Below, piece by piece: positions 1 through 8,844 of a DNA stretch of 64,000 nucleotides. Made by a program: the position numbers and the translations under genes. This DNA comes from Bacteroidales bacterium Phil6 (lineage in GTDB: Bacteria > Bacteroidota > Bacteroidia > Bacteroidales > F082): assembly GCA_002633315.1 (NCBI GenBank), contig NWBN01000031.1:248001-312000 (forward strand), read 5' to 3'. The stretch's first letter is position 1, and the number at the start of each line of letters is the position of its first letter. Below the pieces are notes generated by a model, which was not told the origin of the DNA, searched no databases, and saw only the letters and a program-made list of their open reading frames with translations.

Positions 1-601
1 GTGTGATGTATGATTTTGTTGTCTTTGACCATGGAAGGGTATGATGTACAAAAGGGAACGACAATGGAGTGTTGGGTATGCGCGGTCCGTAGTTGATTTT
101 GCTCACTACGAGGAAGTCTCCGACAAGCAATGACTTTTCCATGCTTGAGGACGGTATTCTGTATGCTTCGAAGACGAAAGTCCTTATTATCAAAGCGGCA
201 ACTACTGCCCATATTATGGAATCCAACCAGTCGCGCACAGGTGCTTTCTTAGGTCTAACGGTAGTCCTCGGGTCATGATATTCAACGTTTTGAAAACCTA
301 TAATGGGCATGTATATGTATGGTATCAATGCAGCGCATACAACCTCCCATAATTTGAACTTGCCGTAACACTTTGCCAATTCAATGAACATCAGCATCAT
401 TACGAAAAAGTTGATATAAGGAAATATCAGGAATACGTAACACCACCATTTTTGCCAATTGATGATTTTTGAGAATATGTATAAATTGAAAAATGGTATT
501 ATTGAGTAGTATCCTTTTTGTCCTGCTTTTTTAAATAAATTCCAACACAATGCTATAGGAATTGTGAAAAGAATGGGTACTATGATAATGAATGCTAACA
601 T
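1..601 (-). CDS. lepB: Signal peptidase I, 3' part beyond window edge
   Basis: Type I signal peptidase, which cleaves signal peptides from exported preproteins at the outer face of the inner membrane. The 200 visible codons begin with ATG at 601 and read into the window edge, so the C-terminal half, with the catalytic lysine region, is missing. Residues 1-105 form a hydrophobic multi-pass extension, as in many Bacteroidota LepB proteins. A transmembrane segment at about 126-141 is followed by the active-site box RIPSSSME, with Ser153 as the likely nucleophile. It starts 1 nt after the dapB stop, so it is the promoter-distal gene of the parAB-DUF5683-dapB operon. Confidence 0.9.
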   Translation of the reverse strand, partial: MLAFIIIVPILFTIPIALCWNLFKKAGQKGYYSIIPFFNLYIFSKIINWQKWWCYVFLIFPYINFFVMMLMFIELAKCYGKFKLWEVVCAALIPYIYMPIIGFQNVEYHDPRTTVRPKKAPVRDWLDSIIWAVVAALIIRTFVFEAYRIPSSSMEKSLLVGDFLVVSKINYGPRIPNTPLSFPFVHHTLPWSKTTKSYIT

Positions 602-602
602 A

Positions 603-1328
603 TTAATTATTATTTATATTTTCATTTAATAAATCGTTCATATTATATAAACCTTTTTTGCCTCTCAGGAACTCGGCGGCTGTCACTGCTCCAACGGCGA
701 AACCTTTTCTGCTGAATGCCTGATGCGATATGTTAATCTCATCGCATTCTGACACGGCTTTGACATTATGGATTCCAAAAACTTCGCCTTCGCGTATGGA
801 GATGACGGGCAATATATCTTTTCCCGAAACATCTAATGCCCATTGTGAATAGTTGCTGTTGTTTACAATTATGTCATTGGCAAGTTTCACTGCTGTACCG
901 CTCGGCTTATCCAATTTATGTATATGATGTGCCTCTCTTATTGACAATCCATAACCGTAATTTTGTGCAAAGCGAGCCAGCATTTTGTTTATCATGAACA
1001 TGAAATTCATTCCTATACTGAAGTTAGGCGCGTAAAACAGTGCTTTACCGTCATTAAGGCATCGTTCTCTTATTTCATTCTCATGTTCGCTCCAGCCTGT
1101 GGTGCCGCATACCACTGGAATGTCTTTGTCGAAACATTTTTTTATGTTGTCAGGTGCAACTTTAGGCATACTGAATTCTATGGCGACATCGGCAGTGACG
1201 ACAAGGTCTTTGTTGGCATTCCAATCCGACTCGTTGTCAATGACACAAACAATATTGTGCCCCCTTTCAAGGGCTGTTTTTTCTATTTCTTTCCCCATTT
1301 TACCGTATCCTATTATTGCTATGTTCAT
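603..1328 (-). CDS. dapB: 4-hydroxy-tetrahydrodipicolinate reductase
   Basis: Reduces 4-hydroxy-tetrahydrodipicolinate with NAD(P)H in the diaminopimelate/lysine pathway, in the cytoplasm. The 241-residue protein opens with the Rossmann motif IGYGKMGKEIE (residues 6-16). It carries the nucleotide-binding CGTTGW segment and the catalytic EAHHIHKLDKPSGTA signature containing the His-His pair and the K-x-P-S-G-T-A substrate loop. It is slightly short of the usual 240-270 residues but complete. It lies between the DUF5683 gene (10 nt) and lepB (1 nt), supplying a peptidoglycan precursor enzyme in a partition and envelope operon. Confidence 0.95.
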   Translation of the reverse strand: MNIAIIGYGKMGKEIEKTALERGHNIVCVIDNESDWNANKDLVVTADVAIEFSMPKVAPDNIKKCFDKDIPVVCGTTGWSEHENEIRERCLNDGKALFYAPNFSIGMNFMFMINKMLARFAQNYGYGLSIREAHHIHKLDKPSGTAVKLANDIIVNNSNYSQWALDVSGKDILPVISIREGEVFGIHNVKAVSECDEINISHQAFSRKGFAVGAVTAAEFLRGKKGLYNMNDLLNENINNN

Positions 1329-1338
1329 CGTTGCTGTT

Positions 1339-1899
1339 TTAAAAGTTCAACTTAAAAGTCAATCCTGTTGTCAATCCACAATTGCTATAGTTATAACATG
1401 TATTGTTGAAATGGTCTATGCTGAGACTGAGGTCGTCGCCTATGTCATAATGAAAAAAATGTGCATCTACTGTGGCATCTATGATGTTGAGTCCGTACCA
1501 GATGGCAAGTATGATCCAACTCAATTCAGTGTTACGTCTATAATAGTCGCGCATCGATATAAGGTTGTCTGCCGTATAACGATCAGCCAATTCCTTTATG
1601 TCATCTCCTACGTCGGTATTGACTTCAGTCTTATAGTCGTAGGCTTTTTTATAAATCTTATATTCATTGTTATTGGATATGGCGAAATAAGATATGGTAC
1701 CTATACCGGCATAAATGACCGGTATCTTCCAGTATTTTTTATTGTAGCCTTGACCCAGTCCCGGCAGAATGGCAGAGTACAATGCCGCACGTTTGGGATT
1801 GTGTGTTTTCAATGTCATTTCTTCGCTTTGTGCTTGTAGATTACCTAAGAACATCGAAAGCAGCAATGTCAGTATGATTGTTTTCTTCGGCATTGTCAC
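1339..1899 (-). CDS. DUF5683 membrane protein
   Basis: A 186-residue protein with an N-terminal signal peptide ending near the AQA at residues 22-24. The DUF5683 hallmark AALYSAILPGLGQGYNKKYW follows, then hydrophobic stretches around residues 60-75 and 125-140. The P-G-L-G-Q-x-Y-N motif is shared by a Bacteroidota family whose function is not known to me. The start overlaps the parB stop by 4 nt (ATGA type), suggesting translational coupling in the parA-parB-DUF5683-dapB-lepB order that I recall as recurrent in Bacteroidales. A role at the cell envelope is inferred only from the signal peptide and membrane segments. Confidence 0.8.
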   Translation of the reverse strand: MTMPKKTIILTLLLSMFLGNLQAQSEEMTLKTHNPKRAALYSAILPGLGQGYNKKYWKIPVIYAGIGTISYFAISNNNEYKIYKKAYDYKTEVNTDVGDDIKELADRYTADNLISMRDYYRRNTELSWIILAIWYGLNIIDATVDAHFFHYDIGDDLSLSIDHFNNTCYNYSNCGLTTGLTFKLNF

Positions 1900-2801
1900 T
1901 TGTTGTTGCTGATGATGTTGATTAGTTTGTCAAACTCTTCATCATTTTTAAAGTTGATGGTGATACTGCCTTTGCCTCTGTTGTTGCGATTTAGTTTTAC
2001 GCTCATGTTCAGGCTCTTTGATATGTTGTCAATCTGTTTTTTGAAACTTTCCGGGATATAGTCAGACTGTTTCTTTACGCCTTTGCCAACCGTTTGGGAT
2101 TCTACAAGTTCATGGGTAATTTTTTCTACTTGCCTTACATTAAGGTCTTCTTCAATGACACGTTTCAATATCAGCAGTTGTTTTGTGGTATCGCCTATGT
2201 TAATCAATGCTCTTGCATGTCCCATGCTGATGAATCCGTCTCGTAGGGCGACTTGTATCTCGGGTGGTAATTTCAACAGTCTCAGGAAATTGGTTACCGT
2301 TGACCTGTCCTTACCTACTTTTTCGCTCAATTGTTCCTGGGTCAACTGACATTCTTCTATGAGACGTTGGTATGACAAGGCTACTTCTATTGCGTTAAGT
2401 CCCTCTCTGTGAATGTTTTCTATGAGAGCCATTTCCAACATCTGTTCATCGTTGGCTACACGAATAAATACCGGTATTTTTTTAAGACCTGCCATTTTCG
2501 ATGCTCTGAGACGACGTTCGCCGGAGATGAGTTGGTATTTGTCATATCCCATTTTTCGTACTGTCACGGGTTGAATGACGCCTTGTGTCTTAATTGATTC
2601 GGACAATTCCTGCAATGCTTTTTCATCGAAATCTGTTCTTGGCTGGAACGGATTCGCCTCTATCAGGTCGATATCTATCTCAGCTACGGCGCCTGCCACA
2701 TAACTGCCGGATATATCTGTTGAGGTAATATCGGTTTCCTGACTTTGCAAAATGGCGTCAAGACCTCTCCCTAAAACTCTCTTCTTATTCGGTGTTGTCA
2801 T
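1896..2801 (-). CDS. parB: Chromosome partitioning protein ParB
   Basis: ParB/Spo0J family CTP-dependent DNA clamp that loads at parS centromere sites and works with ParA in chromosome segregation. The 301-residue protein has the N-terminal GRGLDAIL box. The ParB/Srx nuclease-like domain follows (IEANPFQPR at about 48-56, and the GERRLRA CTP-binding motif at about 94-100). Next comes the [12 protein letters not shown] segment, a helix-turn-helix ([20 protein letters not shown]), and a basic C-terminal dimerisation region. It overlaps parA by 4 nt. No parS palindrome was identified in the window. Confidence 0.96.
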   Translation of the reverse strand: MTTPNKKRVLGRGLDAILQSQETDITSTDISGSYVAGAVAEIDIDLIEANPFQPRTDFDEKALQELSESIKTQGVIQPVTVRKMGYDKYQLISGERRLRASKMAGLKKIPVFIRVANDEQMLEMALIENIHREGLNAIEVALSYQRLIEECQLTQEQLSEKVGKDRSTVTNFLRLLKLPPEIQVALRDGFISMGHARALINIGDTTKQLLILKRVIEEDLNVRQVEKITHELVESQTVGKGVKKQSDYIPESFKKQIDNISKSLNMSVKLNRNNRGKGSITINFKNDEEFDKLINIISNNK

Positions 2802-3583
2802 TGTTCGATTTTATCTATTAAATTGTTGCGTTGTAATATCTCTCTTGCGAGGTTGATATGGTTTATGGCACCTGTGCTTGCTGCATCGTGCATTATCACT
2901 GACTGTCCGTAACTTGGAGCTTCGCTAAGTCTTGTGTTTACATTGATGATGGTATTGAAAACCATGGATTGGAAATGTGTTTTTACCTCTTCTACTACCT
3001 GTTTCGATATTCTTGTCCTTGAATCGAACATTGTCAACAAGATGCCTTCAATGTCAAGTCCGGGGTTAAATCGGGCTTGTACTATCTTGATGGTGTTTAG
3101 CAATTTTCCCAGACCCTCTAATGCGAAATATTGGCACTGTACCGGAATAATGACAGAGTCGGCAGCTGTCAATGCATTTATGGTTATTAGTCCCAATGAA
3201 GGGGAACAGTCTATGATGATAAATTCATAATCGTCTTTGATATTTTCCAAACTATTGCGCATCATTCTTTCCCTCTGGGGCATGTTGATAATCTCTATTT
3301 CCGCACCTACAAGGTCTATGTGAGCCGGCAGGAGATACAGGTTGGGCGTCTCTGTCTCTTTAATGATACTTTTAGGATCCAAGCCGTCTATGATACACTC
3401 ATATATGCTGCCGTCAATGTTTTTGGGGTCAAAGCCTATGCCCGAAGTGGAGTTCGCTTGCGGATCGGCATCTATTAGCAGTGTCTTGTATTCAAGAACT
3501 CCAAGACTTGCAGCAAGATTGATGGCTGTGGTGGTCTTGCCGACTCCTCCTTTTTGATTGGCTATCGCAATAATTTTTCCCAT
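2798..3583 (-). CDS. parA: Chromosome partitioning ATPase ParA/Soj
   Basis: Deviant Walker-A ATPase that forms an ATP-dependent nucleoid-bound gradient driving ParB-parS segregation. In its 261 residues the deviant Walker A box [14 protein letters not shown] is at about 10-23 with the signature lysine. Walker A' [12 protein letters not shown] follows, then Walker [12 protein letters not shown]. The length is typical of chromosomal Soj proteins rather than plasmid ParA with an N-terminal helix-turn-helix. It is the first gene of the leftward operon and is preceded by a candidate -7 element at 3621-3628. Confidence 0.96.
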   Translation of the reverse strand: MGKIIAIANQKGGVGKTTTAINLAASLGVLEYKTLLIDADPQANSTSGIGFDPKNIDGSIYECIIDGLDPKSIIKETETPNLYLLPAHIDLVGAEIEIINMPQRERMMRNSLENIKDDYEFIIIDCSPSLGLITINALTAADSVIIPVQCQYFALEGLGKLLNTIKIVQARFNPGLDIEGILLTMFDSRTRISKQVVEEVKTHFQSMVFNTIINVNTRLSEAPSYGQSVIMHDAASTGAINHINLAREILQRNNLIDKIEQ

Positions 3584-3620
3584 TTTTTATTGTTTTATGT
3601 AGTTTAAAAAATAAAACGTA

Positions 3621-3628
3621 CAAAGATA
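3621..3628 (-). promoter_or_regulatory. Candidate promoter -7 element for parA operon
   Basis: On the minus strand this reads TATCTTTG, an exact match to the Bacteroidota -7 consensus TAnnTTTG, 38 nt upstream of the parA start. I see no clear TTG-type -33 element at the normal spacing, so the call rests on the -7 box and its position. Confidence 0.5.
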
Positions 3629-3683
3629 CAAAAATTACATCACATTTTAATATTTTTATCTTATATATTTTATCAACATTCTA

Positions 3684-3717
3684 TAAAAAAACGAGTCGTC
3701 CGCCCCGAACAACTCGT
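3684..3717 (-). terminator. Intrinsic terminator of the PUR-like gene
   Basis: Read on the minus strand, ACGAGT and ACTCGT arms extend through wobble pairs to a stem of about 11 bp around a GGGGC loop. Seven U residues follow directly. It lies 57 nt downstream of the stop of the gene ending at 3774 and upstream of the parA promoter, so it separates the two transcription units. Confidence 0.8.
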
Positions 3718-3773
3718 CGTGATTATCTTAATTAATAAATATTTTACTGTCGTTAAACAGTGCTTTAAACGGA

Positions 3774-4130
3774 TTATGATTGTTTCTCTAAATCATCAAA
3801 CCATTTATCGACGTTTTCATCATCGACTTTCTCTTCTTTTTCTTCTTTGTCGAAATATCCTTCCGGATAAACGCCTGTTTCAATAAATTCCAATGCTCCT
3901 TTCAATGCGTTGCTGAATTTCTCAAAATCTTCTTTGTATAGGAAAATCTTATGTTTTTCATAAAAGAAACGATCTTGATCATTGCTGAAACGTCTTTTAC
4001 TTTCAGTAATGGTGATGTATTTTTCGTCACCTTTTGTGCTTTTTACATCGAAAAAATATGTACGTTTTCCTGCTCGTACCGCCTTCGAGAATATCTCTTC
4101 CCGATTACTCATCTTTTCATTTTCTTCCAT
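3774..4130 (-). CDS. PUR-alpha-like DNA/RNA-binding protein (DUF3276)
   Basis: Small protein of 118 residues of the DUF3276/PUR family, whose PUR repeats bind single-stranded or double-stranded nucleic acid in Bacteroidota and spirochaetes. The PUR module spans about residues 8-85 (RAGKRTYFFDVKSTKG, then YITITESKRRF, then KIFLYKEDFEKFSNAL). An acidic tail rich in Glu and Asp follows. A longer in-frame reading begins at 4178, but the ATG at 4130 is preferred: the longer version would begin inside the promoter region (-7 box at 4168-4175), and the PUR domain follows the shorter start immediately. The specific target is unknown. Confidence 0.85.
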   Translation of the reverse strand: MEENEKMSNREEIFSKAVRAGKRTYFFDVKSTKGDEKYITITESKRRFSNDQDRFFYEKHKIFLYKEDFEKFSNALKGALEFIETGVYPEGYFDKEEKEEKVDDENVDKWFDDLEKQS

Positions 4131-4167
4131 ATTTCTCTGTATTTGATGTCTATATCTATTACGGAAG

Positions 4168-4175
4168 CAAAAATA
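4168..4175 (-). promoter_or_regulatory. Candidate promoter -7 element for the PUR-like gene
   Basis: Minus-strand TATTTTTG matches TAnnTTTG, 38 nt upstream of the ATG at 4130. Its position argues against the upstream start at 4178. No convincing -33 element was seen. Confidence 0.5.
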
Positions 4176-4264
4176 CAAATTTTATTTAATAAACTGTTGT
4201 TTTGTAAAAAAAAATTTTTTTTTCAACGAATTGATGATTTTTTTATCAATTTATTAAAATTACT

Positions 4265-4272
4265 TACCTTTG
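4265..4272 (+). promoter_or_regulatory. Candidate promoter -7 element for the exonuclease/protease operon
   Basis: TACCTTTG matches TAnnTTTG. Transcription would begin near 4279, only a few bases before an in-frame ATG at 4283. This favours the second ATG at 4310 as the exonuclease start. Confidence 0.5.
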
Positions 4273-4309
4273 ACAGTCGAAAATGAGTATTTTTTTAAAT
4301 TTTTTAATT

Positions 4310-5131
4310 ATGAATTTAAATCTGAAGCGTCCTGTAGCGTTTTTTGATTTGGAAACCACAGGTCTGAATCCGGTACATGACCGTATTATTGAAATAAGTA
4401 TTCTTAAAATTGATGTCAATGGCTTTGAGGAACAAAAGTCCTGGCGTATAAATCCGGGTATTCCTATACCTCCGTCTACTACGGAACTCCACGGTATTAC
4501 AGATGCCGATGTGGCAGATTGCCCTACATTTAAACAATTGGCTCCGACATTGTCTTCATACTTTTTTAATTGTGACCTCGCTGGATATAATATTTTGAAA
4601 TTCGATCTGCCTTTCATTGTTGAAGAGTTTATGCGCGCGGAGGTTGATTTTGATGTGCGTAACCGTAATGTTATTGATGTCATGAATATCTTCATGAAAA
4701 TGGAGCCTCGTACCCTCAGAGGTGCTTATCGTTTCTTTTTTAACAAGGATTTGGAAAATGCTCATAGTGCTTCCGCTGATACTTCTGCCACTTATGAGGT
4801 GTTGTGTGCCATGCTCGATAAATATCAGAACAGAGATTTCGTCGATAATAAGGGCACGGTGATAAAACAACCTGTTTCCAACGATGTACATGCTCTTGCC
4901 GTATTCTCGGCTCATCATCAGAATGCTGACCTTATGGGACAAATTGTTTATGATGAGTTCGGCAGAGAGGTGTTTAAATTCGGTAAATATAAAGATATGC
5001 CTGTGGAAGATGTATTTCGTAAGGAACCCCAGTATTATGACTGGATTATGCGTAGCGACTTCCCTCAATATACAAAAAAAATCATTACTGGTATTAAACT
5101 TCGTATGAGTGGAAAAAATATAAAATATTGA
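4310..5131 (+). CDS. DEDDh 3'-5' exonuclease with DUF3820-like C-terminus
   Basis: DnaQ-type 3'-5' exonuclease of 273 residues. The exo I motif FFDLETTGLNP (Asp13, Glu15), an exo II region (GYNILKFDLPFI) and the exo III motif ENAHSASADTSAT with the His and Asp of the DEDDh class are all visible. The C-terminal 60 residues (FGKYKDMPVEDVF...YYDWIMRSDFP) resemble the DUF3820/exonuclease X C-terminal module, so this is a stand-alone nuclease rather than the replicative epsilon subunit. The ATG at 4310 was chosen over 4283 because of the promoter position. The stop lies 2 nt before the next gene, suggesting cotranscription with the tricorn-type protease. The DNA repair role is inferred. Confidence 0.85.
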   Translation: MNLNLKRPVAFFDLETTGLNPVHDRIIEISILKIDVNGFEEQKSWRINPGIPIPPSTTELHGITDADVADCPTFKQLAPTLSSYFFNCDLAGYNILKFDLPFIVEEFMRAEVDFDVRNRNVIDVMNIFMKMEPRTLRGAYRFFFNKDLENAHSASADTSATYEVLCAMLDKYQNRDFVDNKGTVIKQPVSNDVHALAVFSAHHQNADLMGQIVYDEFGREVFKFGKYKDMPVEDVFRKEPQYYDWIMRSDFPQYTKKIITGIKLRMSGKNIKY

Positions 5132-5133
5132 AT

Positions 5134-8100
5134 ATGAAAAAAATATGTTTTTGTTCTTTGTTTTTGACACTGTCTGTATTATCTTTGGCTCAGCCTCTTT
5201 GGATGCGCTATAATGTTATTTCTCCCCAAGGTGATAAAATAGCATTTACTTATAAAGGTGATATCTATGTCGTTGACGTTGACGGTGGGTTGGCACGACA
5301 AATTACTACCTCTACTGCTTATGATTATAACCCTGTATGGTCTAATGACGGCAAAAACATAGCTTTTGCATCAGATCGCTATGGCAATTTTGATGTGTTT
5401 ATTGTTTCTTCAGAAGGGGGACAGGCTAAAAGGATTACTACAAACTCGGCTCCTGAGATACCGCTTGCTTTCTCGCCCGATGATAAAGAAATCTATTTCT
5501 CGGCTCATCTGCAAAAGACTCATACCAATGTGCAGTTTACAAGTGCATGGCTTACGGAATTATATAAGGTGAGTTGCAATGGCGGAAGACCCGGACTTGT
5601 CACCGATGCTACTGTTTGCAGCGTCTCTTTCGATGCCGACGGTGAATCTTTTCTCTATTATGACAGAAAGGGCGGTGAGAATATCTGGAGAAAACATCAT
5701 ACATCTTCCGTGGCTCGTGACATTGTTTATTATGATGCGCAAAACAAAACACATACTATTCTGACTGCCAATGCCGGCGAGGATAGAGACCCTGTCTTTC
5801 TTCCCGGATATGACAAGATGGCATTTTTGAGTGAACGCGATGGCAAAAACTTCAATGTTTATTTGTCTGCTGTCAGTGACCCGGACAATGTTACTCAGAT
5901 TACGGATTTTCCTGTACATCCTGTTAGATTCTTGTCAATATCTGATAATGGCATACTGTGTTATGGTTATCAAGGTGAGATATATACGCAGACTGTAGAT
6001 GGTGAGCCGCGTAAGGTTGAAATAGAAATAATATCCGATTATACCGAACAGATAGAACGAGGCAAGTTTGGTCGTGCCGGTGATTTCTGTATCACTTCCG
6101 ATGGTAAGCAAATAGCTTTTGAGGCACGAGGCGAGATATTCGTTACTACTGATGAATATAAAACGACAAAACAAATAACGAAAACTCCTCAGTCGGAGAG
6201 CAGCCCTTCTTTCTCTCCTGACGGAAGAAGTATTGCCTATATGTCGGAACGCGATGGCTATTATAATATCTATGTCGCTAAAATAGTACGCGATGAAGAG
6301 GTTAACTTTGCTTATTCTACTTTGATAGAAGAAACTCCTCTTTTTGAAGATGACGGGATAGAACGTACTACTCCTCAATTTTCTCCGGATGGAAAGGAAA
6401 TAGCATATCTTGAAAACAGAAACATATTGAAGGTGATAAATCTTGATACTAAAAAAGTTCGTGCCATAACAGATGGTTCCAAACATATTGGCAACGATGC
6501 GAATCACGAGTTTTCATATTGTTGGTCTCCGGATAGTAAATGGTTCGCTATAGAGTTGATTACCAATATGCGCTCTCCTTATTCCGATGTTGCTGTTGTA
6601 TCTGCTTCAGGGGATAAGATAATATACAACATCACTAATGACGGTTATATCGCCGGTGGACCTCAATGGGCTTTGGATGGCAATGCAGTGATTTTTTATT
6701 CCAATCGCTACGGTATGCGTTCTCATGCTTCATGGGGAAGCCAAAATGATGCTTTCATCGCTTTCGTAAATCAAGATGCATACGACAAGTTCCGTCTCTC
6801 TAAGGAGGATTATGATTTGTTGCAACAGGAAAAAAATCTTATGGAGACTCTTTCAGGCAATAAAAAAGATAAAAAGGACAAGAAAAAAGAAGTGAAGAAA
6901 GCTATTGTTGTGGAACCTGAACGTATTGATGAACGTATAATAAGGCTTACACCCATGTCTTCGCGACTGTCCGGGATGGTGATGTCTGCAAATGGAGAAA
7001 AACTTTATTTTTTAAGTTCTTTCGAGAAAGGCTATGATTTGTGGGAACTCGATGTTAGAGAAAAATCTACAAAAATATTGAAGAAACTTGGTGGAGGAGG
7101 AGCTGTACTGGAAATCAATGATAAAGGTGATGTGTATGTTTTATCAGGCGGCAATCTTCAGAAAATTGACGCCAATGGCAAGGCAAAACATGTTGAATAT
7201 GACGCTACTATGGAACTCGATAGAGCGGCAGAACGGGAATATATGTTCAATCATATCTTTTTGCAGCAAAGTAAACGTTTCTTTATGCCCGGCGCTAATG
7301 GTGCTGATTTTGAGAAGATAAAAAACGATTATTATCCGTTTTTGAAACATATAAACAACAGTTATGATTTTGTTGAACTTATGAGTGAGATTCTTGGCGA
7401 ACTCAACGTATCTCATACCGGTGCAAGGATGTATGGCAATGGCAAAGACGGTGATGCAACGGCACAATTGGGATTACTCTTCGATACATATTATGAAGGC
7501 GATGGATTGAAAGTGGCAGAAGTGCTGGAATATGGTCCTTTCGATGTTGAAAATACCAAGATGAGAAAAGGAGTGGTGATAGAAAAAATTGATGGAGTAG
7601 AGGTATTGGCAGATATGGATTATTATCCGTTGCTTAACAAAAAATCCGGAAAAATGGTGTTGTTGTCTTTGTTTGATCCTTTAGAGAAAAACCGTTGGGA
7701 TGAAGTTGTAAAACCTATATCCAATGGCAAACAGAATGAGCTGATGTATAAACGTTGGGTAAAACACAATGCCGAGGTCGTTGACAGTCTTTCAGAAGGC
7801 AGATTGGGTTATGTCCATATCCGAAGCATGGGAGATCCGAGTTATCGTGATGTTTATGCCGACATACTCGGAAAATATAATCTTCGCGATGGAGTGGTTA
7901 TAGATACCCGTTTTAACGGCGGCGGTCGTCTGCATGAAGATATAGAGGTGCTTTTCAGCGGAGAGAAATATCTTGAACAGGTGATACGTGATTCTGTGGT
8001 GTGTGTCATGCCGTCGCGACGTTATGTGAAACCTTCGGTAATGATAATAGGTGAGGCAAATTACAGTAACGCTCATGGCACACCATGGGTGTATAAGTAC

Positions 8101-8373
8101 AAGAAAATTGGCAAACTTGTCGGAATGCCCGTTCCCGGTACCATGAGCAGTGTGACATGGGAGACTCTTCAAGATGAAAATTTGTATTTCGGACTGCCGG
8201 TGGTAGGCTATCGTACAGAAGATGGAGTCTATCTTGAGAATACTCAACTTGAACCTGATGTCAAGGTCAGAAATACGGTGGAAGAACTTACACGGGGCGT
8301 AGATGAACAGCTTAACGCAGCTGTCAGGGTGTTGCTTGAGGAACTCGAGGACTTCCATTATTGGGGTAAATGA
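5134..8373 (+). CDS. Tricorn-type S41 protease, exported
   Basis: Large protease of 1079 residues related to archaeal tricorn, which trims oligopeptides. A signal peptide (MKKICFCSLFLTLSVLSLAQ) predicts a periplasmic or exported location. Two TolB-like beta-propellers follow (about 20-290 and 310-560), with repeated FSPDGKEIAY-type blades, and then a very basic linker (NKKDKKDKKKEVKK). The C-terminal half has the tricorn C1-PDZ-S41 order. Candidate catalytic residues are His761, Ser978 and Glu1035; their spacing (217 and 57) nearly equals that of Thermoplasma tricorn (His746, Ser965, Glu1023). The residue after the serine is Asn979 rather than Asp. A TTG at 5128 is rejected in favour of the ATG directly before the signal peptide. 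Confidence 0.9.
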   Translation: MKKICFCSLFLTLSVLSLAQPLWMRYNVISPQGDKIAFTYKGDIYVVDVDGGLARQITTSTAYDYNPVWSNDGKNIAFASDRYGNFDVFIVSSEGGQAKRITTNSAPEIPLAFSPDDKEIYFSAHLQKTHTNVQFTSAWLTELYKVSCNGGRPGLVTDATVCSVSFDADGESFLYYDRKGGENIWRKHHTSSVARDIVYYDAQNKTHTILTANAGEDRDPVFLPGYDKMAFLSERDGKNFNVYLSAVSDPDNVTQITDFPVHPVRFLSISDNGILCYGYQGEIYTQTVDGEPRKVEIEIISDYTEQIERGKFGRAGDFCITSDGKQIAFEARGEIFVTTDEYKTTKQITKTPQSESSPSFSPDGRSIAYMSERDGYYNIYVAKIVRDEEVNFAYSTLIEETPLFEDDGIERTTPQFSPDGKEIAYLENRNILKVINLDTKKVRAITDGSKHIGNDANHEFSYCWSPDSKWFAIELITNMRSPYSDVAVVSASGDKIIYNITNDGYIAGGPQWALDGNAVIFYSNRYGMRSHASWGSQNDAFIAFVNQDAYDKFRLSKEDYDLLQQEKNLMETLSGNKKDKKDKKKEVKKAIVVEPERIDERIIRLTPMSSRLSGMVMSANGEKLYFLSSFEKGYDLWELDVREKSTKILKKLGGGGAVLEINDKGDVYVLSGGNLQKIDANGKAKHVEYDATMELDRAAEREYMFNHIFLQQSKRFFMPGANGADFEKIKNDYYPFLKHINNSYDFVELMSEILGELNVSHTGARMYGNGKDGDATAQLGLLFDTYYEGDGLKVAEVLEYGPFDVENTKMRKGVVIEKIDGVEVLADMDYYPLLNKKSGKMVLLSLFDPLEKNRWDEVVKPISNGKQNELMYKRWVKHNAEVVDSLSEGRLGYVHIRSMGDPSYRDVYADILGKYNLRDGVVIDTRFNGGGRLHEDIEVLFSGEKYLEQVIRDSVVCVMPSRRYVKPSVMIIGEANYSNAHGTPWVYKYKKIGKLVGMPVPGTMSSVTWETLQDENLYFGLPVVGYRTEDGVYLENTQLEPDVKVRNTVEELTRGVDEQLNAAVRVLLEELEDFHYWGK

Positions 8374-8381
8374 TAAAAACA

Positions 8382-8413
8382 GACTCCGACATTATTGTCG
8401 GAGTCGTTTTTTT
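8382..8413. terminator. Bidirectional intrinsic terminator
   Basis: Perfect 9 bp stem GACTCCGAC/GTCGGAGTC around ATTATT, followed by seven T on the plus strand and preceded by an A-run that serves as a U-run on the minus strand. It ends the tricorn-type protease gene rightward and rnpB leftward. Confidence 0.9.
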
Positions 8414-8416
8414 ATT

Positions 8417-8774
8417 GGGGAAGACATAAGCGGGATTCTGTTACCTTATAAGATAAGGTGATTGTCATTTCTCTAGGTTTGACGTCACCATCAAACTCAA
8501 GCGACCTACCCACCCGGCTCGGACGAGCAGCCCTCAAACACCGGTATATTTGGTTTTGCAGCCCATAAGGTTTACCCCGTCATCATGTCGCCACAATGAC
8601 GCGTGAGCTCTTGCCTCACGTTTTCACCCTTGCTCTTTAGAGCGGTAATTTTCTGTGGCACTGTCTGTTATCTTTTCAGATACCTTCTTGTTAAGAAGTA
8701 TGGTGCTCTGTGCTGTCCCGACTTTCCTCACGCAAAGCATAATCATGCCCCGCCTGCGACAATCTTGCTTCCCG
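8417..8774 (-). ncRNA. rnpB: RNase P RNA, bacterial type A
   Basis: Catalytic RNA of RNase P, which matures tRNA 5' ends. The minus strand shows conserved core blocks in the right order: GAGGAAAGTCGGGAC near the 5' end, ACAGAAAATTACCGC, AGGGTGAAAACGTGAGGCAAGAG, GGGGTAAACC, GGGTGGGTAGG, and 3' ACAGAATCCCGCTTA. The ends GGGAAG and CTTCCC pair as helix P1, giving about 358 nt. A TAnnTTTG promoter lies just upstream and a strong terminator just downstream. The exact 5' and 3' ends are estimated from P1. Confidence 0.95.
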
Positions 8775-8778
8775 TCTG

Positions 8779-8786
8779 CAAAAATA
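8779..8786 (-). promoter_or_regulatory. Promoter -7 element of rnpB
   Basis: Minus-strand TATTTTTG, matching TAnnTTTG, ends 5 nt before the inferred first base of RNase P RNA, which is the expected distance to a transcription start. No clear -33 box. Confidence 0.65.
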
Positions 8787-8844
8787 CAAAGTTTATCGAA
8801 ATGACAGACATTTTGCAAGGATTTTGTCATTTATATGGGAATTG

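Noticed and set aside
93..278. Plus-strand 61-codon frame at the window start
   Set aside because: The minus strand encodes signal peptidase I across the same bases, with an intact active-site box.
963..1839. Plus-strand frames over dapB and the DUF5683 gene
   Set aside because: They are shadows of two well-supported minus-strand genes and show no protein features of their own.
4556..5170. Minus-strand frames across the exonuclease gene
   Set aside because: The plus-strand frame contains complete DEDDh motifs; the antisense frames contain none.
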